The translations under genes and the position numbers were made by a program. From Devosia sp. (lineage in GTDB: Bacteria; Pseudomonadota; Alphaproteobacteria; Rhizobiales; Devosiaceae): a DNA stretch of 50,063 nt. The notes beneath the pieces were generated by a model. It did no database searches. It worked only from the letters and a program-made list of their open reading frames with translations, and had not been told where the DNA came from. Positions 25,961-33,381 of this stretch are shown here, piece by piece (positions within the stretch are counted from its first letter, which is position 1; the number at the start of each line of letters is the position of its first letter). The stretch lies in contig NZ_JACZKG010000034.1 of NCBI RefSeq assembly GCF_014860165.1, positions 1-50,063 on the forward strand. Reading direction: 5' to 3'.

Positions 25961-26214
25961 CCCGTTTGGCGCTTGTCGGCATAGCGCGCCTCGAGATCGC
26001 CGAAGACCTCGTCTGGGGAGAGCCATCCGTTTCGATCTGCCTCCACAACGGCAGCTTCCAGACTTGCCTCAAGCTCACGAAGCCGCGCCTCGCGCTCCTG
26101 CACCAGGCGGACGCCTTCGCGCAGGACTTCGCTCTTGGAATTGTAGCGGCCGTTTTCCACGAGGTCCGTGACGACCTTTTCGAGGGTTTCACCCAGTTCT
26201 GCACTGATGGCCAT
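25957..26214 (-). CDS. parD: Antitoxin of a type II system, ParD-like (ribbon-helix-helix)
   Basis: 85 residues. The N-terminal ribbon-helix-helix (MAISAELGETLEKVVTDLV, then GRYNSKSEVLREGVRLVQ) is typical of ParD/CC2985-type antitoxins, with a charged coiled region after it that should wrap the toxin. ATG 26214 has GGAG upstream; the frame continues to 26241 but that part lies in the operator. The adjacent palindrome at 26226-26266 should be its own operator, giving autoregulation by the ParDE complex. Confidence 0.88.
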   Translation of the reverse strand: MAISAELGETLEKVVTDLVENGRYNSKSEVLREGVRLVQEREARLRELEASLEAAVVEADRNGWLSPDEVFGDLEARYADKRQTG

Positions 26215-26225
26215 GGCGCCTGTCT

Positions 26226-26266
26226 CCGATCGCCCGACCAATAATAGTTATTGGTCGGGCGATCGG
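26226..26266. promoter_or_regulatory. 41-bp palindrome upstream of parDE (probable operator)
   Basis: CCGATCGCCCGACCAATAA and its perfect 19-bp complement are separated by TAG. It lies between the HNH gene stop (26273) and parD, and contains a TATTAT-like -10 on the minus strand. No T-run follows, which favours an operator over a terminator. Confidence 0.65.
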
Positions 26267-26272
26267 CAAGGG

Positions 26273-26830
26273 TTACGGCTCCAGCTCGATATCCCAGTAG
26301 AGATAGTCCAGCCAGCTCTGATGCAGGTGGTTGGGCGGGAAGGCGCGGCCGTTATTATGCAGGTCGTGCACCGTGGGGTGATAGGGCTTCTGATGCGGGA
26401 ACATGCGGATTTCGCTGGGCATGCGATTGGCCTTGCGCAGGTTGCAGGGCGCGCAGGCGGCCACGACATTTTCCCAGGTGGTCTGGCCGCCCTTGGAGCG
26501 AGGGATGACGTGATCGAAGGTCAGGTCGTCCTTGGAGCCGCAATACTGGCACTGGAAGCGATCGCGCAGGAACACGTTGAAGCGGGTAAAGGCGGGGTGG
26601 CGTGCCGGCTTCACGTAGTCGCGCAGCGACACGACGCTGGGCAGGCGCATTTCGAAGCTGGGCGAGTGGATGACCGTGTCGTAGAGCGACACGATGTTGA
26701 CGCGATCCAGGCACACCGCCTTGATGGCGTCCTGCCACGACCAGAGCGAGAGCGGATAATAGCTGAGCGGCCGAAAATCGGCGTTCAGCACCAGCGCGGG
26801 ACAGGCCTCAGGCGACACGTGGATCGTCAC
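26273..26830 (-). CDS. HNH endonuclease family protein
   Basis: 185 residues. The HNH motif is well formed: zinc pair CQYC (C94, C97), FDHVIP (D106, H107), ENVV (N121) and CAPC (C126, C129). The N-terminal 80 residues match a conserved alphaproteobacterial family in which this nuclease stands alone. Its role is unknown and there are no phage genes nearby. The start is GTG 26830 with GGGAG 8 nt upstream. Confidence 0.85.
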   Translation of the reverse strand: MTIHVSPEACPALVLNADFRPLSYYPLSLWSWQDAIKAVCLDRVNIVSLYDTVIHSPSFEMRLPSVVSLRDYVKPARHPAFTRFNVFLRDRFQCQYCGSKDDLTFDHVIPRSKGGQTTWENVVAACAPCNLRKANRMPSEIRMFPHQKPYHPTVHDLHNNGRAFPPNHLHQSWLDYLYWDIELEP

Positions 26831-26919
26831 TTGAGTCTCCCGGAACGGGAATCGAGTAAGTCCATAGCCCCCTTATACTAAGCCGTTTGTGTCAGGGCTG
26901 TGAAGCGGGGGCCGAAGCG

Positions 26920-27579
26920 TTATTTGTTGGCGACCCGCTCGATGAAGGTGGTGGCAAAGGCCAGCCCGTCCGGGGCGATGCCGTGGCCGGTGCCGGGGCT
27001 CACATGATAGCTGACATCATAGCCGGCCAGCCGCAGCGCCGTATCGGCATCGGCGCTGTGCTCGGGATCGACCACCTCGTCCATGTCGCCATGCACGAGG
27101 CAAACCGGGCTCTTGGCCAGGTGCGCGCTGCCGAAGCCGTCGGGCGGCAGGAAGGCGCCGGAAAAGGCGATGATGCCCATCAGCGGGCGTTCGAGCGACA
27201 GGCCGGTATGCAGCGCCATCATCGCGCCCTGGCTGAAGCCGGCGAGGATGGTTTGCTCGGGCGCGATGCCGGACTGGCTCCAGAGGTCCTCCAGAAATTC
27301 GAGCAGTACGGGCCGTGCTTGCACGACACCCTCCTGCCGCCGGGCCAGCCGGTCGCCATCGAAGCTGACATCGAACCACTGGAAGCCGAAGGCAAACTGC
27401 CGGCATGGCTCGGGCGCATTGGGCGAGATGAAGACGGCATCGGGCAGGCTGGCCTGCCAGTGGGGGGCCAGGCCGATCAGGTCATTGCCATCGCTGCCAT
27501 ATCCATGCAGCAGCACCACGGCCTGTCTGGGAACGCCGCCGGAGGCGGGCGGCAGCATGGGGCCGGAGAGCTTGGTCAC
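26920..27579 (-). CDS. Carboxylesterase/phospholipase (alpha/beta hydrolase_2 family)
   Basis: 219 residues of the acyl-protein-thioesterase-like group. Oxyanion HGYGSDG (25-31), nucleophile S116 in AGFSQGAM, acid D167 in HGDMDEVV and base H199 in GTGHGI give a complete triad. No signal peptide. The GTG start overlaps the alkA stop as GTGA, so the two are translationally coupled. Substrates in this family are small esters or lysophospholipids. Confidence 0.86.
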   Translation of the reverse strand: MTKLSGPMLPPASGGVPRQAVVLLHGYGSDGNDLIGLAPHWQASLPDAVFISPNAPEPCRQFAFGFQWFDVSFDGDRLARRQEGVVQARPVLLEFLEDLWSQSGIAPEQTILAGFSQGAMMALHTGLSLERPLMGIIAFSGAFLPPDGFGSAHLAKSPVCLVHGDMDEVVDPEHSADADTALRLAGYDVSYHVSPGTGHGIAPDGLAFATTFIERVANK

Positions 27580-28235
27580 AGAAGAATTCCTTCCCGGTCG
27601 CGCATGACGGCGAAATAGCGCCAGAACAGCAAAGCCGCGGCCGAACGATGCGGGTGCCAGTCGGCGGCGATGCCGATCATGTCCCTGATGGTGGGACGAG
27701 CGTCAAGCCCGAGCCCGTGATGCACTGCCTTGAGCAATGCCAGGTCCCCCGCCGGAAACACGTCCGGGTGCTGGGCGCAGAACATCAGATAGACCTCCGC
27801 CGTCCATGGCCCGATGCCCTTGTGGGCGACGAGATAGCGCACGGCGTCCTCGGCCGGCAGTGTTTCGAGGTGGTCGAAGTCGAGTTGCCCGGCCACCATG
27901 GCTTCGGCGATGGCGCGCACCGTGCGGAACTTGCTGCCGGAAAAGCCGACCCCGCGCACTTCGGCTTCGCTGAGGGAGAGATAGGTCACCGGGTCGAGGG
28001 CGCCGGGCAGTTGCTCGAAGCGGCTCCAGATGGCGGCGGCACTGGCGACTGAAACCTGCTGCCCGGTAATGACTTTGGCGATGCCGGGAAAGCCCGGCTG
28101 AGTGATGCGCGGCTGCACGGGCCCCGCGAAGTCGCGGACCGCAGACAGGCGCGGGTCGATGGTCACCAGCAGGTCAAGATGGGCGGCGACGGCCTCGGCG
28201 CTGTTGAGGCGCGGTGACGGCGGCAATTGGCTCAT
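27576..28235 (-). CDS. alkA: DNA-3-methyladenine glycosylase II (AlkA-like, HhH-GPD)
   Basis: 219 residues. Removes alkylated bases from DNA. The helix-hairpin-helix motif is HKGIGPWTAE (138-147) and the catalytic Asp is D164 in PAGDLALLKA. The N-terminal domain of E. coli AlkA is absent, which is normal for this shorter type. The start ATG 28235 is only 13 bp from the divergent gluQ start. Confidence 0.9.
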   Translation of the reverse strand: MSQLPPSPRLNSAEAVAAHLDLLVTIDPRLSAVRDFAGPVQPRITQPGFPGIAKVITGQQVSVASAAAIWSRFEQLPGALDPVTYLSLSEAEVRGVGFSGSKFRTVRAIAEAMVAGQLDFDHLETLPAEDAVRYLVAHKGIGPWTAEVYLMFCAQHPDVFPAGDLALLKAVHHGLGLDARPTIRDMIGIAADWHPHRSAAALLFWRYFAVMRDREGILL

Positions 28236-28248
28236 GTAGAAACCCTGC

Positions 28249-29112
28249 GTGTCGCAAAAACCATCCAGTCCCGTCCTTCGCTTTGCCCCCAGCCCCAATG
28301 GGCGGTTGCACCTTGGCCATGCCTATTCGGCGCTGGTGACCTGGAACGCCGCTGCCCTGCTCGGCGGCACCGTCCTGCTGCGGATCGAAGACATCGATGC
28401 CGAGCGCAGTAAACCCGAATTCACCGCGGCGATATCAGAGGACCTGCATTGGCTGGGCCTCGACTGGCCCGAGCCGGTCCTGCAGCAGTCCGAGCGTATG
28501 GAGGTTTACGCGCAGGCCGGCAATCGGTTGCGCGAGCAGGGACTGCTCTATCCCTGCTTCTGTTCGCGCAGTGACATCGCCGCAGCGGCTGATGACACCG
28601 ACCCCGATGGGGCGCCGCTCTATCCGGGCACCTGCCGGCATCTGGATCGGGGCGAACAGATCGAGCGGCTCGAGCGCGGCGACCCGGTGCAGTTCCGACT
28701 CGACACCGAACAGGCCATGGCGCGTACCGGCATGCTGAGCTTCACGGTGGTGGGGCCACTGGTGACCGACCGTCCGCAGATCCGCTATGCCAGGCCCGAG
28801 CGCTGGGGCGATGTGGTGCTGCAGCGCAAGGGCACGCCGACGAGCTATCACCTCAGCGTGGTGGTCGATGACGCGGCGCAAGGCATCACGCATGTGACGC
28901 GCGGCCGCGACATGGAGGCGGCAACCGATATTCACGTCCTGCTGCAGATGCTGCTGGGCCTGCCCTCGCCGATCTATCACTTCCACCGGCTGATCCTCGA
29001 TGACGCGGGCAAGAAGCTGGCGAAGTCGAGGGGCTCGCAGAGCCTGGCGGATCTGCGGGCCCAGGGCTGGACGCCTGATCATGTCAGGCGGGCGGTGGGG
29101 CTGGGCGGCTGA
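28249..29112 (+). CDS. gluQ: Glutamyl-Q tRNA(Asp) synthetase
   Basis: Attaches glutamate to the queuosine base of tRNA(Asp), using a truncated glutamyl-tRNA synthetase without the anticodon-binding domain. It has 287 residues, with RFAPSPNGRLHLGHAYSAL as the HIGH region, zinc-site cysteines in PCFCSRSD and PGTCRHL, and KKLAKSRGS as the KMSKS equivalent. The start is GTG 28249; no later start keeps the HIGH region. It implies that the cell has queuosine-modified tRNA. Confidence 0.92.
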   Translation: MSQKPSSPVLRFAPSPNGRLHLGHAYSALVTWNAAALLGGTVLLRIEDIDAERSKPEFTAAISEDLHWLGLDWPEPVLQQSERMEVYAQAGNRLREQGLLYPCFCSRSDIAAAADDTDPDGAPLYPGTCRHLDRGEQIERLERGDPVQFRLDTEQAMARTGMLSFTVVGPLVTDRPQIRYARPERWGDVVLQRKGTPTSYHLSVVVDDAAQGITHVTRGRDMEAATDIHVLLQMLLGLPSPIYHFHRLILDDAGKKLAKSRGSQSLADLRAQGWTPDHVRRAVGLGG

Positions 29113-29123
29113 AGGTCTCAGGA

Positions 29124-29210
29124 CCTCATGGTGAGCTTGTCGAACCACGAGGTCGAGTGAGTGGAGGCCAATGTGCCACGACCTCGTCCTTCGACGGGCT
29201 CAGGATGAGG
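29124..29210. repeat. Inverted REP-like pair
   Basis: A unit CCTCATGGTGAGCTTGTCGA.. (29124-29155) and its inverted copy ..CTCAGGATGAGG (29179-29210) face each other across 23 bp. They lie between the convergent gluQ and reductase genes and may act as a bidirectional terminator. Confidence 0.7.
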
Positions 29211-29220
29211 CCTACTCGAC

Positions 29221-30168
29221 TTAGGCCGCAACCTTCTGCACGAAGAACGGCCTGACCGTCTCGGCCACCGCACGCTCGAACGGCGTACCGAAATCGGGGC
29301 CGAGGATGGCGTCGAGCCTGCTATCGACCAGTTCCATCGGGTTGTTCCACAGGTAGCGCATCTTGAGCACCTCGCGGATGACGCCATTGGCGAGCCCCAT
29401 GGCCTGGAGGAAAATCCAGGGCAGCGGCGCGACCTTGAGGGGAACCGGCGATGCCTTGACGATGGCTTCCATCAGCGCGCCATGCGTCACGTAGTGGCCG
29501 GCAAAGTGGAAGTTCTCGAAGGCGCCGAATTCGCCGCGCTTCTCGCCCAGGACGGCGAAGGCGCGACCGAGGTCGGGCAGGTAGGCCCAGGCATGGCCCA
29601 GTTCGCTGTCCGCCATGCGATAGACCTTGCCCTTCCTGGCCTCCATCATGATGGCCTGGTCATACCAGTCGCCGGTATTGCCGGGGGCGTAGAAATCGCC
29701 AGCCCTGACGATGATGGTCTGGAACTTGCCGGCCTTGCTGGCGGCGGCGAGCATGTCTTCCTGCCGGACCCTGATGGCGCCGCGCGGGGTTTGCGGGCGC
29801 TGTGGGGTGGAGGGGCTGATGCGGCGGTCGGTGGCGGCATAGTTGTAGATGTTGCCCGGGAACATCAGCGTCTTGCCGCTATCGCCCATCGCCGTGATCA
29901 CCGTGGCAAGCTGGGCTTCGGCGCGGCCCTTGTCCCATTTGTCATAGGGCAGGTTGAGCGCATTGACGACGATGTCGGCGCCGGCAATGGCCGACTTGAG
30001 GTCATCGAGGCTGCCCGCATCGCCCTTGATGAAGGCGACGCCTTCGAGGGGATGGCGATTGGAGCGGCCGAAGCCGCTGACGGCGAACCCCGCCTGCCGG
30101 AATGCCTTCGCCGCGTGATGGCCGATATGGCCGTTAATGCCCAGAACCGTGACGTTACCCTTGCTCAT
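29221..30168 (-). CDS. NAD(P)-binding Rossmann-fold reductase/epimerase-like protein
   Basis: 315 residues. The dinucleotide motif is GINGHIGHHAAKAF (about 10-23), followed by a second-strand GRSNRHP suited to NADP. The layout is that of NmrA/extended SDR proteins; the Tyr/Lys pair of classical SDR enzymes is not obvious. The start ATG 30168 has GGAG 8 nt upstream. It is divergent from a LysR regulator, which is likely to control it. Confidence 0.78.
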   Translation of the reverse strand: MSKGNVTVLGINGHIGHHAAKAFRQAGFAVSGFGRSNRHPLEGVAFIKGDAGSLDDLKSAIAGADIVVNALNLPYDKWDKGRAEAQLATVITAMGDSGKTLMFPGNIYNYAATDRRISPSTPQRPQTPRGAIRVRQEDMLAAASKAGKFQTIIVRAGDFYAPGNTGDWYDQAIMMEARKGKVYRMADSELGHAWAYLPDLGRAFAVLGEKRGEFGAFENFHFAGHYVTHGALMEAIVKASPVPLKVAPLPWIFLQAMGLANGVIREVLKMRYLWNNPMELVDSRLDAILGPDFGTPFERAVAETVRPFFVQKVAA

Positions 30169-30240
30169 CTCGAAATCTCCATTGCGATGGACACAAGATC
30201 GTTCATTCACTAACGTCGCGGAATTGGCTGAAATCGTGGA

Positions 30241-30252
30241 TTGAATATTCAA
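30241..30252. promoter_or_regulatory. Palindrome TTGAATATTCAA before the LysR gene
   Basis: A perfect 12-bp palindrome ends 2 bp before the LysR start codon, in the 86-bp space shared with the divergent reductase gene. It could be the LysR operator. There is no Shine-Dalgarno between it and the ATG. Confidence 0.45.
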
Positions 30253-30254
30253 GA

Positions 30255-31145
30255 ATGAATAGGGAGCCGGACTGGGCTTTGTGGCGCAGTTTTTCTGCGG
30301 TGGTGGCCAATGGCTCGCTGTCGGCGGCGGCGCGTGAGCTGGGCATAAGCCAGCCGACCGTGGGGCGGCATATCGAGACGCTGGAGGCCGATCTCGGCAT
30401 CGTGCTGTTCGAGCGCAGCCTCAGTGGCCTCAAGCCCAATGTGACGGCGCTTCGCCTCTATGAGCCGGTGGCGCAGGCGCAGGCGTCGCTCGCCGAGGCC
30501 GCCATCATGGCCGAGGGGGCGCAGGACGACCTGGGCGGCACGGTGCGGATTACGGCGAGCGTGGTGATTTCCAATTACGTGCTGCCCGGTTTGCTGCTGC
30601 CGATAAGGGCGCGTTATCCGCGGATCGCCATCGAGACCGTGCCCTCCGATTCGGCCGAGAACCTGCTGCTGCGCGAGGCGGATATCGCCATCCGCATGTT
30701 CCGCCCGACCCAGCTCGAACTGGTGACGCGGCACCTGGGCGACCTGCCGATCATTCCCACCGCGCACCAGGATTATCTCGCCCGCCGCGGCACGCCGGCG
30801 ACCGCGACCGAGCTCTATGATCACGACCTGATCGGGCTCGACCGCTCCGACCTCATCATCGCCCATGCCCGGCGTATCGGCCTGCCGCTGACGCGCGAGC
30901 AGTTCGTGCTGCGCTCGGACGACCAGACCCATATGTGGGAGCTGCTCAAGGCGGGCCTGGGCATCGGCTTTGCCCAGGCGAGCCTGGTGCGCTCCACCCC
31001 CGGCATGGTGGCGCTGCCCCTCGATCTGTCCATTCCACCGCTCGAAGTCTGGCTCACCACACACAGGGAATTGTTCACGTCGCACCGGATTCGTGCCATC
31101 TATGACGCGCTGGCTGAGGGTCTTGTGACCTATATCAACGCCTAG
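30255..31145 (+). CDS. LysR family transcriptional regulator
   Basis: 296 residues: N-terminal winged HTH (about 5-65, with SLSAAARELGISQPTVGRHI) and a substrate-binding-protein-like effector domain. Divergent from a reductase gene, the standard LysR arrangement. The effector is unknown. The initiating ATG has no visible ribosome-binding site and is preceded by a palindrome, so translation may depend on a very short leader. Confidence 0.88.
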   Translation: MNREPDWALWRSFSAVVANGSLSAAARELGISQPTVGRHIETLEADLGIVLFERSLSGLKPNVTALRLYEPVAQAQASLAEAAIMAEGAQDDLGGTVRITASVVISNYVLPGLLLPIRARYPRIAIETVPSDSAENLLLREADIAIRMFRPTQLELVTRHLGDLPIIPTAHQDYLARRGTPATATELYDHDLIGLDRSDLIIAHARRIGLPLTREQFVLRSDDQTHMWELLKAGLGIGFAQASLVRSTPGMVALPLDLSIPPLEVWLTTHRELFTSHRIRAIYDALAEGLVTYINA

Positions 31146-31166
31146 CGACTCTTTCGGCAGGACCTC

Positions 31167-31367
31167 ATGCAGACCGCTCTCAATATCGCCATCATCCTTG
31201 CACTGCTCTTTGTCATCATCGTGCTGGGCATGGGCCTGTGGAACATGCTCAAGGGCGGGCCGGGCAATACCAGCCAGCGGCTGATGCGGCTGCGCGTCAT
31301 CGGCCAGGCGGTTGCGATTGCGCTGCTGCTGGGTGCGTTGTTCCTGTTTGGCGGCGGGCGCGGCTAA
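31167..31367 (+). CDS. HIG1-domain twin transmembrane protein
   Basis: 66 residues, two membrane helices (about 4-26 and 45-62). The connecting loop has QRLMRLRVIGQ, an exact match to the QX3RXRX3Q motif of HIG1 (hypoxia-induced gene 1) proteins, which in mitochondria associate with cytochrome oxidase complexes. AGGA lies 5-6 nt before ATG 31167. The next gene starts 5 bp after its stop, so they are co-transcribed. Confidence 0.78.
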   Translation: MQTALNIAIILALLFVIIVLGMGLWNMLKGGPGNTSQRLMRLRVIGQAVAIALLLGALFLFGGGRG

Positions 31368-31372
31368 TCGTC

Positions 31373-31969
31373 ATGGTCAAGCTCAATCGCATCTATACCA
31401 AGACCGGCGACGACGGCACGACAGGCCTGGTGCGTGGTCCGCGCCGGCCCAAAAGCGATGTCAGGATCGATGCCTATGGCACGGTCGAGGAAGCCAATGC
31501 CTGTGTCGGCATGGCGCGGCTGCATACGGGTTCCATGCCCAAGATCGACATGCTGCTGGCGCGCATCCAGAATGACCTGTTCGACGTCGGCTCGGACCTG
31601 GCCACTCCAGGCGCCGATGATCCGGCCGCCGATTATCCGACGCTGCGCATCCGGCCGGTGCAGACCGAATTCCTCGAAAGGCAGATCGACCATTACAATG
31701 CCGATATCGCGCCGCTGAAGAGCTTCATCCTGCCCGGCGGCTCGCCGCTGGCGGCGGCGCTGCATCTGGCGCGGACGGTGACCCGGCGCGCCGAGCGCAT
31801 CACGGTCGAGCTGGCGGCTGTGGAAGCCGATACCAGCCCGGAAGCCCTGCGCTATCTCAACCGGCTATCGGACCTGCTGTTCGTGCTGGGCCGCGTGGCC
31901 AACAGCAATGGCGTCAAGGACGTGCTGTGGGTGCCGGGCAACTATGGTGACGTGAAGAAGGGCGGGTAA
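31373..31969 (+). CDS. Cob(I)yrinic acid a,c-diamide adenosyltransferase, PduO type
   Basis: 198 residues. Transfers the adenosyl group from ATP to cob(I)alamin. The N-terminal ATP motif is TKTGDDGTTGLV (residues 9-20), and the C-terminal helix has the expected RRAERI and the segment LNRLSDLLFVLGRVAN. It is the PduO (MMAB) type, not CobA. Downstream of the HIG1 gene with a 5-bp gap. Confidence 0.92.
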   Translation: MVKLNRIYTKTGDDGTTGLVRGPRRPKSDVRIDAYGTVEEANACVGMARLHTGSMPKIDMLLARIQNDLFDVGSDLATPGADDPAADYPTLRIRPVQTEFLERQIDHYNADIAPLKSFILPGGSPLAAALHLARTVTRRAERITVELAAVEADTSPEALRYLNRLSDLLFVLGRVANSNGVKDVLWVPGNYGDVKKGG

Positions 31970-32012
31970 GCGAGCGACAGGCGAGCGGCAGCCGCCGAGC
32001 ATTTGGCTTTCG

Positions 32013-32093
32013 TCATTGCCCGGCTTGTCCGGGCAATCCATCTTGCCGAGCATGTCGAAGGATGGATCATCCGGACAAGCCGGGTGATGACGA
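32013..32093. repeat. Inverted REP-like pair
   Basis: GTCATTGCCCGGCTTGTCCG.. (32013-32042) faces an inverted copy ending GGACAAGCCGGGTGATGACGA (quoted end: CCGGGTGATGACGA, to 32093). They are the same family as the copies at 4725-4801, and fill the space between the adenosyltransferase and rhomboid genes. Confidence 0.75.
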
Positions 32094-32148
32094 TGGGGTG
32101 GGAGGCGTGGCAGTCTTCGAGGAGAACGCCTGGGCCTGAGTTCAAACC

Positions 32149-32832
32149 ATGTTCCTGCCGCTGCATGATGCCAATTCGATCCGCCATATCCGCTTCCCCT
32201 ATGTCAATTACGGGCTGATCGGGGTCACCACGCTCTGCTTCCTGCTGCAGGCGGTGCTGCCGCAGGCGGCGTTCGACCAGGCGACCATCGATTTCGGCAT
32301 GATCCCGATCGTGGTGCGCGACATCTATCCCCAGCCGGTGCCGTGGCTGCCCGACTGGGCGACACTGGTGACCTATGCGTTCCTCCATGCCGACTGGCTG
32401 CACCTGCTATCCAACATGCTGTTTCTCTGGGTGTTCGGCGACAATATCGAGGACGCGCTGGGGCACACCAAGTTCCTGCTGTTCTACCTCGCCTGCGCAG
32501 TCTGCGCCGCCTTGGTGCATCTGGCGTTCAACCTCAATGACAATGGTCCGCTGATCGGCGCTTCGGGCGCGGTGGCCGGGGTCATGGGGGCCTATATCCT
32601 GCTCTATCCCCATGCCCGCGTCTTCGTGCTGGCGCGGCTGGTGATCCTGGTGCCACTGCCGGTGCCGGCCTTCTGGATGCTCGGCTTCTGGGTGGCGACG
32701 CAGCTGTTCTATGTGGTGGTCGGCTCGGACGAGCCGGTGGCCTGGTGGGCGCACCTGGGCGGGTTTGCCGCGGGCGTGGTGCTGGCAGCCGGTTTCAGGC
32801 GACATGGGGTGATGCTGCTGGGCGGCCGATGA
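32149..32832 (+). CDS. Rhomboid family intramembrane serine protease
   Basis: 227 residues, six to seven membrane helices. The catalytic Ser is S139 in IGASGAVAG and the catalytic His is H202 in WWAHLGGFAAG; the conserved HADWLHLLSNM precedes them. It cleaves transmembrane substrates, which cannot be named here. ATG 32149 lies downstream of a repeat pair; no clear ribosome-binding site. Confidence 0.9.
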   Translation: MFLPLHDANSIRHIRFPYVNYGLIGVTTLCFLLQAVLPQAAFDQATIDFGMIPIVVRDIYPQPVPWLPDWATLVTYAFLHADWLHLLSNMLFLWVFGDNIEDALGHTKFLLFYLACAVCAALVHLAFNLNDNGPLIGASGAVAGVMGAYILLYPHARVFVLARLVILVPLPVPAFWMLGFWVATQLFYVVVGSDEPVAWWAHLGGFAAGVVLAAGFRRHGVMLLGGR

Positions 32833-32942
32833 GCCCCAGGCAGATCGGCGCAAGTTTCACCAAATTGCCACGATTGCCCAAGGTTTTGTTCACACCCGAT
32901 CCCTAGAGTCGGTCATGGACTGCCAGCACAGGGAGGTCCCGC

Positions 32943-33125
32943 GTGAATACCGATCTCTCGACCCAGATGCTGCAGATGAGCTCGGCCAAGCTGCAGAACA
33001 GCGTGCAGATCGCGGTGTTCAAGAAGGCCCATGAAATGCAGACCGACCTGATCAATACATTGATCCAGGTGTCGCAGTCGGCGCCACCGCCCGGACAGGG
33101 CGCGCGGGTCGACAAGCTGGCCTAG
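32943..33125 (+). CDS. Small YjfB-like putative motility protein
   Basis: 60 residues. It matches the short YjfB family (often annotated as putative motility protein): MSSAKLQNSVQIAVFKKAHEMQ is a conserved-type helix (cited in part: KLQNSVQIAVFKKA), and the C-terminus is GARVDKLA. The start is GTG 32943 with GGGAGG upstream. Its stop is 15 bp before the next small gene, and both have their own strong ribosome-binding sites. Confidence 0.7.
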   Translation: MNTDLSTQMLQMSSAKLQNSVQIAVFKKAHEMQTDLINTLIQVSQSAPPPGQGARVDKLA

Positions 33126-33140
33126 CACAGGGAGACCGCC

Positions 33141-33359
33141 ATGAGCGCCCTTGGAATCAGCCCTGCCGTGATGATCAACCGCATCGTGCACCGGGAAGGC
33201 GACGTCGCGACGCCGCACCTGGCCAAGGTGGCCAAGCTGCGTGCCGACCTGATGACAGCGGCCGCCGGCGAACAGAACCGGCAGGCCATGCTCAGCCCGA
33301 CAGGGGAGGCCGAGGCGCCGGTGATCGATTCCGGCGCCGTGGTGGACCGGCTGATCTAG
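33141..33359 (+). CDS. Small protein of unknown function, partner of the YjfB-like gene
   Basis: 72 residues, no signal peptide or membrane helix, mostly helical (VAKLRADLMTAAAGEQNRQA). AGGGAG precedes ATG 33141 by 6-7 nt. Its end, SGAVVDRLI, resembles GARVDKLA of the preceding gene, so the two may be related or work together. I do not recognise a family. Confidence 0.6.
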   Translation: MSALGISPAVMINRIVHREGDVATPHLAKVAKLRADLMTAAAGEQNRQAMLSPTGEAEAPVIDSGAVVDRLI

Positions 33360-33381
33360 CCAGCGCGGCGATTCGCTCCAT

